DNA of 28,831 nt from Hymenoscyphus infarciens (lineage: Eukaryota > Ascomycota > Leotiomycetes > Helotiales > Helotiaceae): positions 1-28,831 of the forward strand of contig LLCB01000500.1 of NCBI GenBank assembly GCA_001414345.1, read 5' to 3'. Each line of letters begins with the position of its first letter. Position 1 is the first letter of the stretch. Below, piece by piece: positions 19,378-28,831 of the stretch. The notes beneath the pieces are model-generated. The model ran no database searches, had not been told where the DNA came from, and saw only the letters and a list, made by a program, of their open reading frames with translations. A program made the position numbers and the translations under genes.

Positions 19378-19744
19378 ACCTGGCCCCTAGTCACTCACTC
19401 TCTTGACAAAACTCATATCCCATATTGCTATTTCTATCTTCTCGCATTCTTTCGCATTTATCTAATCTTTGCTTTTCTCTATAACAAGAGTTTTGAAGGG
19501 AAATGCCAAAAAATAAGCAAATGTAGACACATTCCTCTCGGATGTGCTTGCAGTCTACGCTCAAATCGCTCGTTATCTCTTGTCGCGTGTTCCGTGTTCG
19601 AGCGATCGTTCTATACGTCGAGCCTCCAGGGCGATCTCACGTCGTCTCTCTGTGGTATCATTTCCCGTTCCAAAAATCCGTTCCTCACCCACCCCCAATC
19701 CTCGGATCGCCAACATCATTATCGTTCATAAATTCTCAATTTCC
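19378..19744. other. 3' flank of the polyketide synthase gene
   Basis: Balanced composition, presumably 3' UTR and terminator region of the minus-strand polyketide synthase. The open frames on the plus strand here are antisense shadows. No separate gene is seen. Confidence 0.6.
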
Positions 19745-21229
19745 TCAATCAAGTTCCACACCATTCAACGCCTCCTCCAAACTATCCCCCTTCACCCTCA
19801 CTTCTTCACTCCCCAACCCCGCAGGACTCTCACTCCTACTCCCCTCATCCTCGCTCCCTCTCTCCGTCTCTGGCGGCGTAATCTCCCCCGTCGAAACCAA
19901 AGTCCTCCTCACATGATTTAAATTCCTCTTCAAAACACACATCTCAATACTGATACCCGGTCCAAACGCACACCCCACCACAAAATCCTTAACCTTCCCG
20001 CCAGGCGCAAGCTCATCCATATCCTTCTGTCTAAGCCGATCCATGACCGAGAAGATCGTTGCGGATGAGGAATTTCCGTGCTTGATATAGGTATCGTAGG
20101 AGGCCCGCATGTGTTCGGAGGTTATGGACATTGCTCTTTCGACGCCGGTGAGAATTGTTGCGCCGCCAGGGTGGAGGGCCCAGTCGAAGTCTGAAGGGTT
20201 TTGATAATTCGATGGCAGGGAGGGAAGGGAAGAGAGGAGGGAGGTGAAGGCTGGGGATACGGCGGCGCCTGTTAGTTTTGGGACGCGTGGGGAGAGTACG
20301 ACTTTCCAACCTACAGCAAAAATTAGCTCTGCTTCAATTCTCAATGGCAAAGGAGGAATGAGGGGAAGGGAAACATACCCAAAGGATCAACATCAAACCC
20401 CAAATCCTGCTCCGTATCAGGAATAACCCTATGTTCCCACCCAAGCAACTCATAAACCGCCTCCTCATTCTCTCCTCCAATCCCATTACTCAGTACCGCG
20501 GCACTCGCACAATCGCTAAAAAGCGTAATCCCAATCCTCGTCTCCTGTAATTTGTGAACATCATCCAACTCACTTCTCACAAGCAAACTACTAATCTCCA
20601 ACGCCACAACAAGCACCCTCGCCCTCCTCCCCATAAACGAAGCACCAAGCGCCAAATTCGCCGCCGTCCGCAAAGCTGCTAATCCACCACTACATCCAAT
20701 TCCATGTAACAGTACCTTCTCCACGGGTTGTGTGATTCCCAATCCTTTACAAACGAAGTGATCGAACCCCGGATTCGCGCTATTGGTACAAGTTGTAGAA
20801 ACAACATGTGTGATATCCCCCGGACTCAATTGAGCTTCGTGTAGAGCCTTTTTGGAGGCGGTGATCGCAAGTGCAACGCCTTCTTTCAGGAATATGCCGC
20901 AGAGTTCAGAGATGGTGGGGGCGCGGGACATGTTGGCCATTGGGTGATCGACAGTTCCTATTGCGGAGCGGGAGTCGATGCCTGTATAGTTGTTTATTGC
21001 TCGGATTTTGGTCATTCTGGTGGGGTCTAAGGTCAGTCTTTGGGACTTGGGGAGTGCAATTGAGGACGTACGCTGGGGATTCTGGGTAGTGTCTTTTGCA
21101 GAGGGTGTCTAGGTCTTCGGGGTGTAGTTGGAAGGCAGGGTATTCGGTGCCCATTCCTGTGATTGAGAGGTTGAGCTCTCCGAAGGTTGGACGTGGAGGC
21201 GCATTTTGGGAGTCTGGTATTGTAGACAT
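19745..21229 (-). CDS. Type III polyketide synthase (chalcone/stilbene synthase family), 453 aa
   Basis: Three exons, 21229-21072, 21016-20379 and 20310-19745, with introns of 55 nt (GTACGT...CAG) and 68 nt (GTATGT...GCTAAT...TAG). The joined CDS is 1362 nt. Type III synthases are cytosolic homodimers that condense an acyl-CoA starter with malonyl-CoA units and cyclise the product without an acyl carrier protein. The catalytic triad is complete: Cys129 in STTCTNSANPGFD, His312 in DWALHPGG, and Asn345 in KHGNSSSATI. Also present are YTGIDSRSAIG (residues 63-73), GIGCSGGLAALRTA (about 158-171), LGWKVVLSPRVP across the second splice, and a GCAFGPGISIEM loop near the end. The ~60-residue acidic, Ser/Glu-rich C-terminal tail after the core is typical in being variable. 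The start ATG has ACA before it; an upstream extension would need a TTG. Starter unit and product cannot be predicted; fungal relatives make alkylresorcinols and alkylpyrones. There is no RIP damage. Confidence 0.93.
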
Positions 21230-21764
21230 TGTCGGGAAACGAAGGTGGTGATGGTTCAATTGGGGTTTGTGAGTGGTGTTTTGACTGAAAATTCGAGAAT
21301 TGATTTGGTGAGGACGTCTGTGTCTGAATGAAGGAGGTTTGTGTTTGAGCAGTCGTTCGAGAAGCTCTGGGGTCCTTACTTAGAGGGGAAATATCTCGGC
21401 TTGGCAAGCCTTGTCGAAGCTCGAAATGGATTCTCTACTCTAATTCTCTACCGGAACTTTCAATTCTCCCAATCAAGTTTTCCACCACGATATTCCTTGG
21501 AGACTTAAAGAGGATATATTGATTGATTACCTCATTATGTCCCAACAGAATTATATGTACATGTCATTGGGCAAGTCAAGTTGCATCTGTTTGTGCACAC
21601 GAGCTTCCTCCAATCGCAGCATGGGCGAGGCGGGAACAGGGATGGGGCGGATACGGCAGAGAGCAATCCGTTGGTGATCCGTTGATAAGGGTGACACATG
21701 TCAGGAACAACTTCTGAACAAGCTTTTCCAAAGTCAGATTTGAGAATGGTCCTAACCGACTTGA
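21230..21764. other. 5' flank and promoter region of the polyketide synthase
   Basis: About 535 bp of balanced sequence between the start codon and the 6.9-kb element. It must hold the promoter of the minus-strand gene. Reverse-strand CCAAT motifs occur near 21567 and close to the start codon, but I assign no function. There is no other gene. Confidence 0.5.
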
Positions 21765-21811
21765 TAGGTAGGGCGTCCTGGTACGGCATCCCGTACGTAC
21801 CAAAAGTCGGA

Positions 21812-21935
21812 ATCGACTAAATCGCAAATCGTAAATCGTAAATCGTAAATCGTAAATCGTAAAGCTTAGATTTCTAAGTATATAGCCCTTTAGAGCTAAA
21901 TCGTAAATCGTAAATCGTAAATCGATAAACATAGA
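21812..21935. repeat. Left AAATCGT heptamer arrays
   Basis: Two runs of direct AAATCGT repeats (about 21812-21862 and 21898-21923) separated by AAGCTTAGATTTCTAAG and TTTAGAGCT. The mirror-image arrays lie at 28466-28500 and 28523-28636. A 118-codon open frame on the minus strand is only the translation of these repeats. Confidence 0.85.
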
Positions 21936-22363
21936 TTTTTTAGAGGCTATTTAGATGTAAATCGAAATACTTAAATTAGTAATCTTAAAGCTTAAAGTAA
22001 GAGTATTTGTAATTTATAATACTTAAATTATAAAGCTTAAATCGTAAAATTTAAGTATAAGCAAGAGTAGAAAGTAGAAGGTAATATAGTATATATATAT
22101 CTATTAAATATATATATATTATAATCGCTTACTACTTACTCTCTATTAATATATACTACCTAGTACTATATTAAATATAAGTATAATATAACTTTAAATC
22201 TATTATTTAAAATATTATAAATTATTAAAAGTAATATATATACTTAGTATAAATAATAACGTTATATAAGTACTTAATAAATAAGAGAGGAAAAGAGATA
22301 ATTAAGACTTTTAATATTATAAGTATAGATGTAATTTAACTTAAGAGTAAGAGATGCTAAGCC

Positions 22364-22443
22364 TAATTAGGTAATTAGTATACGATTAGTAAAGTAGTAC
22401 TTAAAGTATTTAAATAATCTTAAATTATAATTATTTAAGTACT
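22364..22443 (+). repeat. 80-bp direct repeat inside the 6.9-kb element, left copy
   Basis: Begins CTAATTAGG and contains TTAGTATACGATTA, then AATAATCTTAAATTA. It matches 28188-28267 in the same orientation. Both copies sit a few hundred bases inside the terminal inverted repeats. Confidence 0.7.
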
Positions 22444-24059
22444 TTAGTAAAGAGAGTAAAAGAAGAGTAAAAGTAGTAAAAAGTAACTAAAAAGTAGTAA
22501 TAAAATTAAGGTATTATAGATAATCCTTCTAGTATCTATACCTAAAGTATCTACTACTATATACTCTTACTTCTTATCTCTCTTCTTATTATACTTACTA
22601 TATATAATCTTAATCTTTTTAGTAGTATAAGAGAGTTAATTAGTAAGAGTTATTTAAAAGAGAGTATCTCCTCTCTTTCTCTTTAAATTAAGGCTATTTA
22701 TAGAAGTAATTATAGTAGTAGATATTATTTTACTTACTAGCGTATTTATAGGTATAAGAGGAGTAGATAAGAGTAAATTAGAGACTCTTTTATTAAGCTC
22801 TTAATTAAGTTTTAATTACTCTTTCTTATTAATTAATTTAAGCTTATCTTTAGTAATAGTAGTATTAATATTTATATATAATTAAGTATTAAGATCCCTT
22901 ATAATTTACTTATCTATATCTACTTATTATTATACTACCTTATCTACCCTTCTTAGTATATTTAACTTAGTAGATACTATTAAGCTCTCTTTCTCCTTAT
23001 CTCTTATAAGAGGCGATAGTAAGTATAAGTTTAGGGTTAATACTCCTTTACTATTAATATCCTCCTCTATATCTATATCTATATCTATATTCTTACTTTT
23101 TATATTACTCCTAGAACTCTCTCTAGAATTATTATCTCTATTATCTTCTTCTTCTAAATAAGTAGTAATAATTATAAAGCAGTCTCCTAAGTAAGTAGTA
23201 ATAATTATAAATATCTTTAAAAGATTGTCTAATTTTAAATCATCTATTAATATTACGCTTACTCTAGTACTAGTACTATCCTCTAGTAATAGTATAGGCC
23301 TAGTATCTCTCTCTCTATCCTAAGCGTTATCTTTAAGTATAATAGGCTTATTATTAGGTACTTTAATAGGCGCTAAGAGTTAAAGTAGAATTAGTAGCTC
23401 TTAGGTATCTTATAAGAGTGCGATAGATTACCTCTTTTTAAAAGATTAGAGCTTATTATTAGTATAGCTATTAAATACTATATATACTTTATAGTACTTT
23501 TTGTTAGTAGAACCTTTTAGTAAATTAAAGTATTATATAAGAGCTTATACGTTGTCTACCTTCTTATAATCTATGGTACTTAATTACTTAGCTTTCCTTT
23601 TCCTAATAGTAACATTTATAGCTAGAAAGACGTCTTCTACCTTATTAGTAAAAAGTGGTATATTAACAGGATCCTATCTACTAGGAGTAGAGATTATATA
23701 GTAGATATCCTCTAAGAGCTTAATAGTGAACCTTTTAGCTTATATATTCTAGAGTACTAATTTAAAGTTAAATAGATTTTTAGAGTTACTAGTAGATAAG
23801 TAAAGTACCTAAAATAGAAAGTCGTTATTAATTTATACTCTAACTATCTTACTACGTTATACTATAGAAGTATATATAATTATAGAGATACTCTTAGTAG
23901 TAGAGAAGTCTTTAGTACTCGTTATATATATGTAGATATATAAAGCTACTTAAATATAGATTTTAGTAATAGAGATAGGCTTTAGCGCTCTATAAGTTAG
24001 AGAAGGAGGAGCTAGGAAGCCTATACTAATTAGTAGTATATACTAAATTTAAAAGTACT

Positions 24060-24640
24060 ACTTACTTTTAGCCTTTTTCTTATTAGAGATAAATCTCTTC
24101 TTATATACTTTTACTTTAATTGTTTTAGTCTTATTAGAAGCCTTTATAAAGAAGGATTATCTAGCTCTAGCCTTTTCCTTCTAGATAGCTCACTCTCTAG
24201 TCGTAGCTAATTTATTCTTCTTTTACTTAATAATAAGAGCAAAGTAGTTAGTAGCGAAACGTTTTATAGTAGCCTCTTACTTCCTTCTAGACTTTATAAT
24301 TAACTGTTATTTCTTCTTCTAGCTATTAGAGCTTTATATTATAGCTTTTATAGAGTAGTTCTTTACTTTTTATAGACGGTTCTTAATCTTATTATTAGAA
24401 GGCCTCTAAAGAAGCGTAGATATATGATTTTCTAAAGTACTTACTAGGTTTACTAAGAAGTAATAAGAGTATACTTTAAGCTTTAAACTCTTAGAATAAG
24501 AAGCCTAGACTTCTAAGTATTTAGAAGACTAATATTAAGATATTCTAGCGTGTTTTTAGTATTATAGAGTAGCAGACATAGAGCTTCTAAAAGTATAAGT
24601 AAAAGTAATAGAATAAAAGTAGGAAAATCAGAGAACCGTT
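24060..24640 (-). pseudogene. Degraded reading frame in the 6.9-kb element, basic coiled-coil-like
   Basis: Reading the minus strand with TAA/TAG treated as mutated Gln/Trp codons gives a continuous Lys/Arg/Gln/Ala-rich stretch with segments such as KNRLQKV, KRFATNYFALIIK and LATTREQAI. This looks like a helical or coiled-coil part of a transposon protein. No domain could be assigned, and the ends are not defined. Confidence 0.4.
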
Positions 24641-24917
24641 CTACTTAAACTATATAACCTCTTATACTTTACTTCTTACTTTTAGTACTATTCGTAAAAC
24701 CTTAATATATTATTCTAGTATATATTAAATAATTACTAGTTATATAGTATATTATCCTCTATAAAGGCTAGGACTTTATTTATTATTTTATAAGTATTTA
24801 CAAGAGTAGGTGTAAATAAGACTAGATTAAAGAATATTCTAATCTAAGCAACTACTTAGAGGTTAGCTTAGAAACCTCCTCTAGAGACTAAGGAGGTTTT
24901 AAAAATAAGCAATTAAC

Positions 24918-25177
24918 GCTAAGCTTAATTTATAAATTATTTACTACTACTAACAAAAGTTAGTAATCTATATACTTAAAATAGCCTAAAAACATAATAT
25001 TCTAAATTAATTCTTTTATTTTTAATTTAGATATAAAATAGTATTATTTATATCTATAAAGCTAACTAGAACTTAATAGACGTAGAATCTATAATATTAC
25101 GATTTTTTAAAGATTTAAGAGTCTAAGATTACTAACTTTTATTAGTAGTAGTAAGTAATTTACGAATTAGGCTTAGT
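24918..25177. mobile_element. 260-bp inverted-repeat (MITE-like) unit inside the 6.9-kb element
   Basis: The arms 24918-24968 and 25127-25177 are 51 bp each and inverted, with few mismatches. Both contain TTACTACTACTAA and AAAAGTTAGTAATC. The outer ends are GCTAAGC and ACTAAGC. The flanks ATTAAC and ACTAAC resemble each other, but a target duplication is not certain. There is no coding. It may be a nested MITE or a large hairpin native to the host element. Confidence 0.6.
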
Positions 25178-25879
25178 ACTAACAGTCGTAGTTAGTAGGT
25201 TTACTCTACTAAAATCCTCTTCTTTAAGTACTTAGAGAATTATATACCTATAACTATACTTATAATCTTATATAAATCACTTCTAATTTTAATTAAAAGT
25301 TAATAAACATGTCTATTCTCTTCTAGAGTTACGTTAAGCCTTTTTTTATACTTGAAATATATGAATTTTAAGCTTAAGGCTTAGCTTATATTTAGTATAA
25401 GTTTATTCCTAGTTTAGTATATCTGTTTACTTATTAATTATAGATAGCGAAAGCAACGCTACTAGCTAACCCTCTACACCTTTCGTAGATAGTAATATAT
25501 ACTTCCTTTATTATATTACTCTTTATTAACGTTCTATTTACTCTAGCTAGTAGGTAATTACAATTATAGACTGCTATAGAGTCTATAGTTAGTTAATAGA
25601 TTATAATACTATAATCCTAGAGTTACTACTATAGCTAAGGATATATATTAAGTATGAGGTTACTAATAAGAAGAGAGAGGATTAAGAATTTAAGACCTTA
25701 CCTTTTAAATAGACTTAAGAGACTATCTTTTAATAGATAACCTAGGATTAGAATTATTAGAGCCCTCTACTATAATAATAACGTTTAATACTATCTATTA
25801 GTAAGAGGGCTTTATAAAGAAGAAGGCCTAATCTTAAGAATAAATTAGTAGCTTCTAGAATAGATTAATTAAATATAAA

Positions 25880-26640
25880 TTTATCTACTAATATCTATTC
25901 TCAAATCTCCTTTTAAATTATCTTTAACTAGTAAGGTATATCTATTAGTTATATACTCTCTTAAATCCTTATCTAATTTATTATCTAACTTCTCTAATTC
26001 CTTATCTAAGAAGTTACTATTATATAGATAATCTAGTACTATGTTCGTCGCTTAATTACTTCTACCTTTATTACTAAAGTATATACTAAATTTATCTCAA
26101 TTAGCCTCTCTAGCTTCCTTTAATTCTTAAGCTACCTTAGAGTATAGCTCTTACTTATATACTCTCTCTAGCTTATCTAAAAGGCCTAATCCTACTAAAT
26201 TACTCTCTTAGATATATACTAATAATTCTACTCTTAAATCTAAGTACGCTATAGTATAAGTTTCTCTCTCTTTAGTATATATTATCTTGTCGATTAGTAG
26301 TATATATCTATATACTAATAATTTTATTTTATACTACTCTAGAGTTATCTAAGGTAAATATATATTAATATTCTAATTCTTATATAATTCTTAAAGCTTA
26401 GTAAGCTTCTTAGCAGGTATCTTAATACTATAATCCTCTACTAGATACTCTTTACTCCTAGGATAGTAAAAGTTAGTCTATAGCACTCCTAGTATCTTAT
26501 ACTCTTAATTAGTATTAGTATAAATATAATAGCAATTCTATATATATATAAACGTTTAAAGCTCCTTCTAAATAATTAGAATATATATACATAATATAGT
26601 AATTATATTAGAGAGGCTCTTTTTAGAAAATAACCTCTTT
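25880..26640 (-). pseudogene. Second degraded reading frame in the 6.9-kb element
   Basis: Between these positions the minus strand stays in one frame with few stops, all of the type expected from RIP of Gln or Trp codons. It gives segments such as PRSKEYLVEDYSIKIPAKK, GLGLLDKLERVYK and DKELEKLDNKLDKDLREY. It looks like a genuine former protein, leucine- and lysine-rich and helical. I do not recognise the family. Confidence 0.45.
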
Positions 26641-27716
26641 TTATAGATACTCTAGAAGTATATCTTTTACTTATTTAGAGACTCTTTTATAAGCTATCTC
26701 TACTAAGTCTTAATACGTTAGTTAGCTATAGAAGTACTAAACTAATATAGGTTTAAAAATTAGTATAGCTCTTTACTACTTTCTATAGCTTATTATTAAC
26801 GAAGTATATAGTAAGCGTTCGCTACTATTAAAGATTCTAATCCTTAATCTAATTATATATAGTATAGTATCTTTCTAAGGCTACTTATAGTATTACTATA
26901 TTACTATAGAGTAGATACTACTATATTATTCAAGATATTATAATAGCTCTAAGAGAGAAATCAAGTATAGGTATTAATACTAGTATATATCTTAATACTA
27001 ACGAACCTTAATTTATAATATCTATTAATACTCTATATAAAATTAGGCCTTAATATAATATATTTACTATAAGTATTCTTAATCTCTTATAACCTATAAT
27101 TATACCTCTTCTTATTAATTTTTAATAATACCTTTTAAATCTTATTCTAGCTTTATCTTTTATCTCTATCTCTATTAATACTATAAGTATTAAGGTACGT
27201 ATAGAGGAACCTAAGGCTAAAGCTTTTTACGGTGCTAAAGTAGCTATATTCGTAGATCTTATATTAAAGAATAGCTTCTAGCTCTTTATGCTCTTCTTAT
27301 ATAAGAAACTTTCGACGTTGAAGGCTTATCTTGAATTATAACTTTTAGAGCCTCTAAGGCTTAATTATAAAGCTTTTATAATTTAATATATATACTATAC
27401 TTAAATTAGATAATTCTATATCTTTAAAAAGATATACTACTTATATATATAAGATAGAAGTAGTCTTACTTTTTTTATATTAGCAAAGGTTCTATCTTAT
27501 ATTAATTTAGAGCTTAAGAGTAGTATTAGAGACGTTAATATTATACTTACTTTTAAGAATATTATATATCTCTTAAATAAAGACTTCCTTTTAATATAAC
27601 TTCTCTATAAACACCTTATATAGCTCTAAATTAATAAACTAACATAGTATATTTAAGCTTCTATTATACGCTTAAAATCACTCTTTTTATACTTTCTACT
27701 ATACTTAAAATTCTAA

Positions 27717-28130
27717 GATTATTATACTATAATACTACTACTAAGAATATTATACTTTAATAGATACTTAGAGCTATTACTAGAGATTATTCTCTTTCTT
27801 CTTCTATTATTATTAGTACTTAAATTCAAGAGAGAAGAAAGAGTATATATAGTAGTAGAATAGTACTTTTAAAAGAAGAAATAATATAAAGTAGTATTTA
27901 AAAGAAGGAGCAACTAATTCAATTTATCTTAAAAGGTTCTACTACTAAGAATATTATACTTTAATAGATGTCTAGAGCTACTACTAGAGATTATCCTCTT
28001 TCTTCTTCTATTATTATTAGTACTTAAATTTAAGAGAGAAGAGAGAGTATATATAATAGTAGAATAGCACTTTTAAAGAAAGAAATAATAGAGAGTAATA
28101 TATAGTATTTAAAAGAAGAAGCAATATAAG
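27717..28130 (+). repeat. Tandem duplication of about 170 bp, units ~235 bp apart
   Basis: ACTACTAAGAATATTATACT starts both units (near 27736 and 27941). Each continues through AGAGATTATTCTC / AGAGATTATCCTC, CTTCTTCTATTATTATTAG and a GTAGAATAG.ACTTTTAAA segment. The differences are mostly transitions. Confidence 0.75.
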
Positions 28131-28187
28131 AGAGTTAATATATAGAGTAAGTATACTTTTTAGCTTATAAAATAAATAGCACTAACC

Positions 28188-28267
28188 CTAATTAGGAAAT
28201 TAGTATACGATTAAGAAAAGTAGCTAAAAGTACTTAAATAATCTTAAATTAAGATTATTTAAGCTTT
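28188..28267 (+). repeat. 80-bp direct repeat inside the 6.9-kb element, right copy
   Basis: Matches 22364-22443. This copy holds the palindrome AATAATCTTAAATTAAGATTATT around 28239-28260 in nearly perfect form. Confidence 0.7.
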
Positions 28268-28678
28268 TAAAGTAAGCTAATTACTTTAATATTAAGTGAT
28301 CTAGAGTAATTAGTTTAAAAAAGGCCTAGTTTTAAGATATAATTTAGGAACTTATTATAGTAATAAAAGTCGATTTATATAGTCTTTTTATATTATATAT
28401 ATATATCTCTTATCTTAATATATTTTAATTTAATATTTAATACCTTTTATAATTATTTATTAATTATATAACTTTTACGATTTACAATTTACAATTTACG
28501 ATTTAGCCTTTAAAAAATCTACGTTTATCGATTTATAATTTACAATTTACAATTTAGCTCTAAAGAGCTATATACTTAGAAATCTAAGCTTTATGATTTA
28601 CGATTTACGATTTACAATTTACAATTTACAATTTAGTTGTCGTTTCTAACTTTTAGTATGTACAGGACGCTCTACCTA

Positions 28679-28831
28679 GATACACTAAAAAGTCGGAATC
28701 GACTAAATCGCAAATCGCAAATCGTAAATCGTAAATTACAAAGTCGAGCTAAAGTAGAACTTAATAATTATATTATCTAAGCCCTTTATTAAGGGGTAAG
28801 AGAGCATTTTGCTACTTCTTAGTCTCCCTCT
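28679..28831. repeat. Edge of a second heptamer-repeat element running off the window
   Basis: Directly after the right TA comes a sequence ending in AAAAAGTCGGAATCGACTAA, then CGCAAATCGCAAATCGTAAATCG, matching 21802-21840 in the same orientation. It then diverges. It is less mutated than the adjoining arm and contains the AGTCG-GAAT-CGACT palindrome. Confidence 0.65.

Larger units (their letters stand above)
21767..28676. mobile_element. 6.9-kb element with heptamer-rich terminal inverted repeats, RIP-degraded, superfamily unknown
   Basis: The outer ends GGTAGGGCGTCCTG (21767-21780) and, complemented, GGTAGAGCGTCCTG (28663-28676) are flanked by TA on both sides (21765-21766, 28677-28678). 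Inward, both ends continue with GTAC.TAC.AAAAGT, a tandem array of AAATCGT/AAATTGT, AAAGCTTAGATTTCTAAG, a TATATAG.CCTTTAGAGC segment, and more heptamers to ATCGATAAACRTAGATTTTTT. The arms cover about 21767-21951 and 28504-28676. The left arm has a 12-bp insertion. A TA duplication would suit the Tc1/mariner-pogo group, but no DDE transposase is recognisable. The whole interior is TpA-rich and CpA-poor. Confidence 0.75.

Noticed and set aside
19542..19921. Two plus-strand open frames of ~125 codons
   Set aside because: Antisense to the last exon and 3' flank of the polyketide synthase.
21576..21932. 118-codon minus-strand open frame
   Set aside because: Half of it is translated heptamer repeat and the rest is promoter sequence.
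21812..21935. AAATCGT repeats as telomeric DNA
   Set aside because: Not the TTAGGG-type fungal repeat; occurs as mirrored arrays at both ends of one element and internally.
24870..24900. AAACCTCCT...AGGAGGTTT hairpin as a terminator
   Set aside because: Bacterial-type terminators are not expected in a fungal nucleus; it is an isolated inverted repeat within degraded transposon DNA.

Overview
The window looks like an AT-rich, repeat-packed compartment of a filamentous ascomycete genome, probably Pezizomycotina. The evidence is short 52-68 nt spliceosomal introns in genes on both strands, a fungal-type type III polyketide synthase, and long stretches where CpA/TpG is almost absent and TpA is in excess. 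That last pattern is the mark of repeat-induced point mutation (RIP). Intact coding capacity survives only in small balanced-composition islands; most of the rest is nested, mutated transposons.

Layout, left to right. 1-4002: an unclassified repeat (family A/B) that begins with a ~32-bp tandem array and ends just after a 45-bp palindrome. It is interrupted by a complete but non-coding LTR retroelement on the minus strand (525-3671, target duplication AATAT). 4003-6373: a balanced island with no supported gene except the 3' half of a short-chain dehydrogenase/reductase, cut off at a repeat edge and carrying a RIP-type nonsense codon. 6374-11769: a second family A/B copy holding a solo LTR, which is itself split by a 4.5-kb hAT transposon (6501-11004, target duplication ATTATAAT). 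The hAT transposase can still be read through RIP damage. 11770-13600: an island with one intact two-exon gene of unknown function. 13600-19377: RIP-degraded DNA containing a second LTR element on the plus strand (14065-18477, target duplication AGCTT), which carries a 735-bp deletion derivative of the hAT, then a solo LTR (18969-19377). 19378-21766: an island with an intact three-exon type III polyketide synthase on the minus strand. 21767-28676: a 6.9-kb RIP-degraded element with terminal inverted repeats made largely of AAATCGT heptamers. 28679-end: the edge of a related copy.

The insertions can be ordered. The family A/B repeats came first, then the solo LTR in copy B, then the hAT inside that LTR. 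A hAT derivative also landed inside LTR element 2, and LTR element 1 preserves the matching empty site. The retroelements form a non-autonomous family: matched LTRs, a polypurine tract and a self-complementary primer-site candidate, but no gag-pol. The LTRs share R/U5-like sequence but have three different U3-like starts. The polyketide synthase and the unknown protein are the only genes here that appear functional. No complete biosynthetic cluster is visible, though the dehydrogenase remnant may be a leftover of a neighbouring metabolic gene. I found no clearly new enzymatic system; the most unusual material is the retroelement family, with its internal minisatellite, U3 exchange and self-priming signal, and the large heptamer-ended element.
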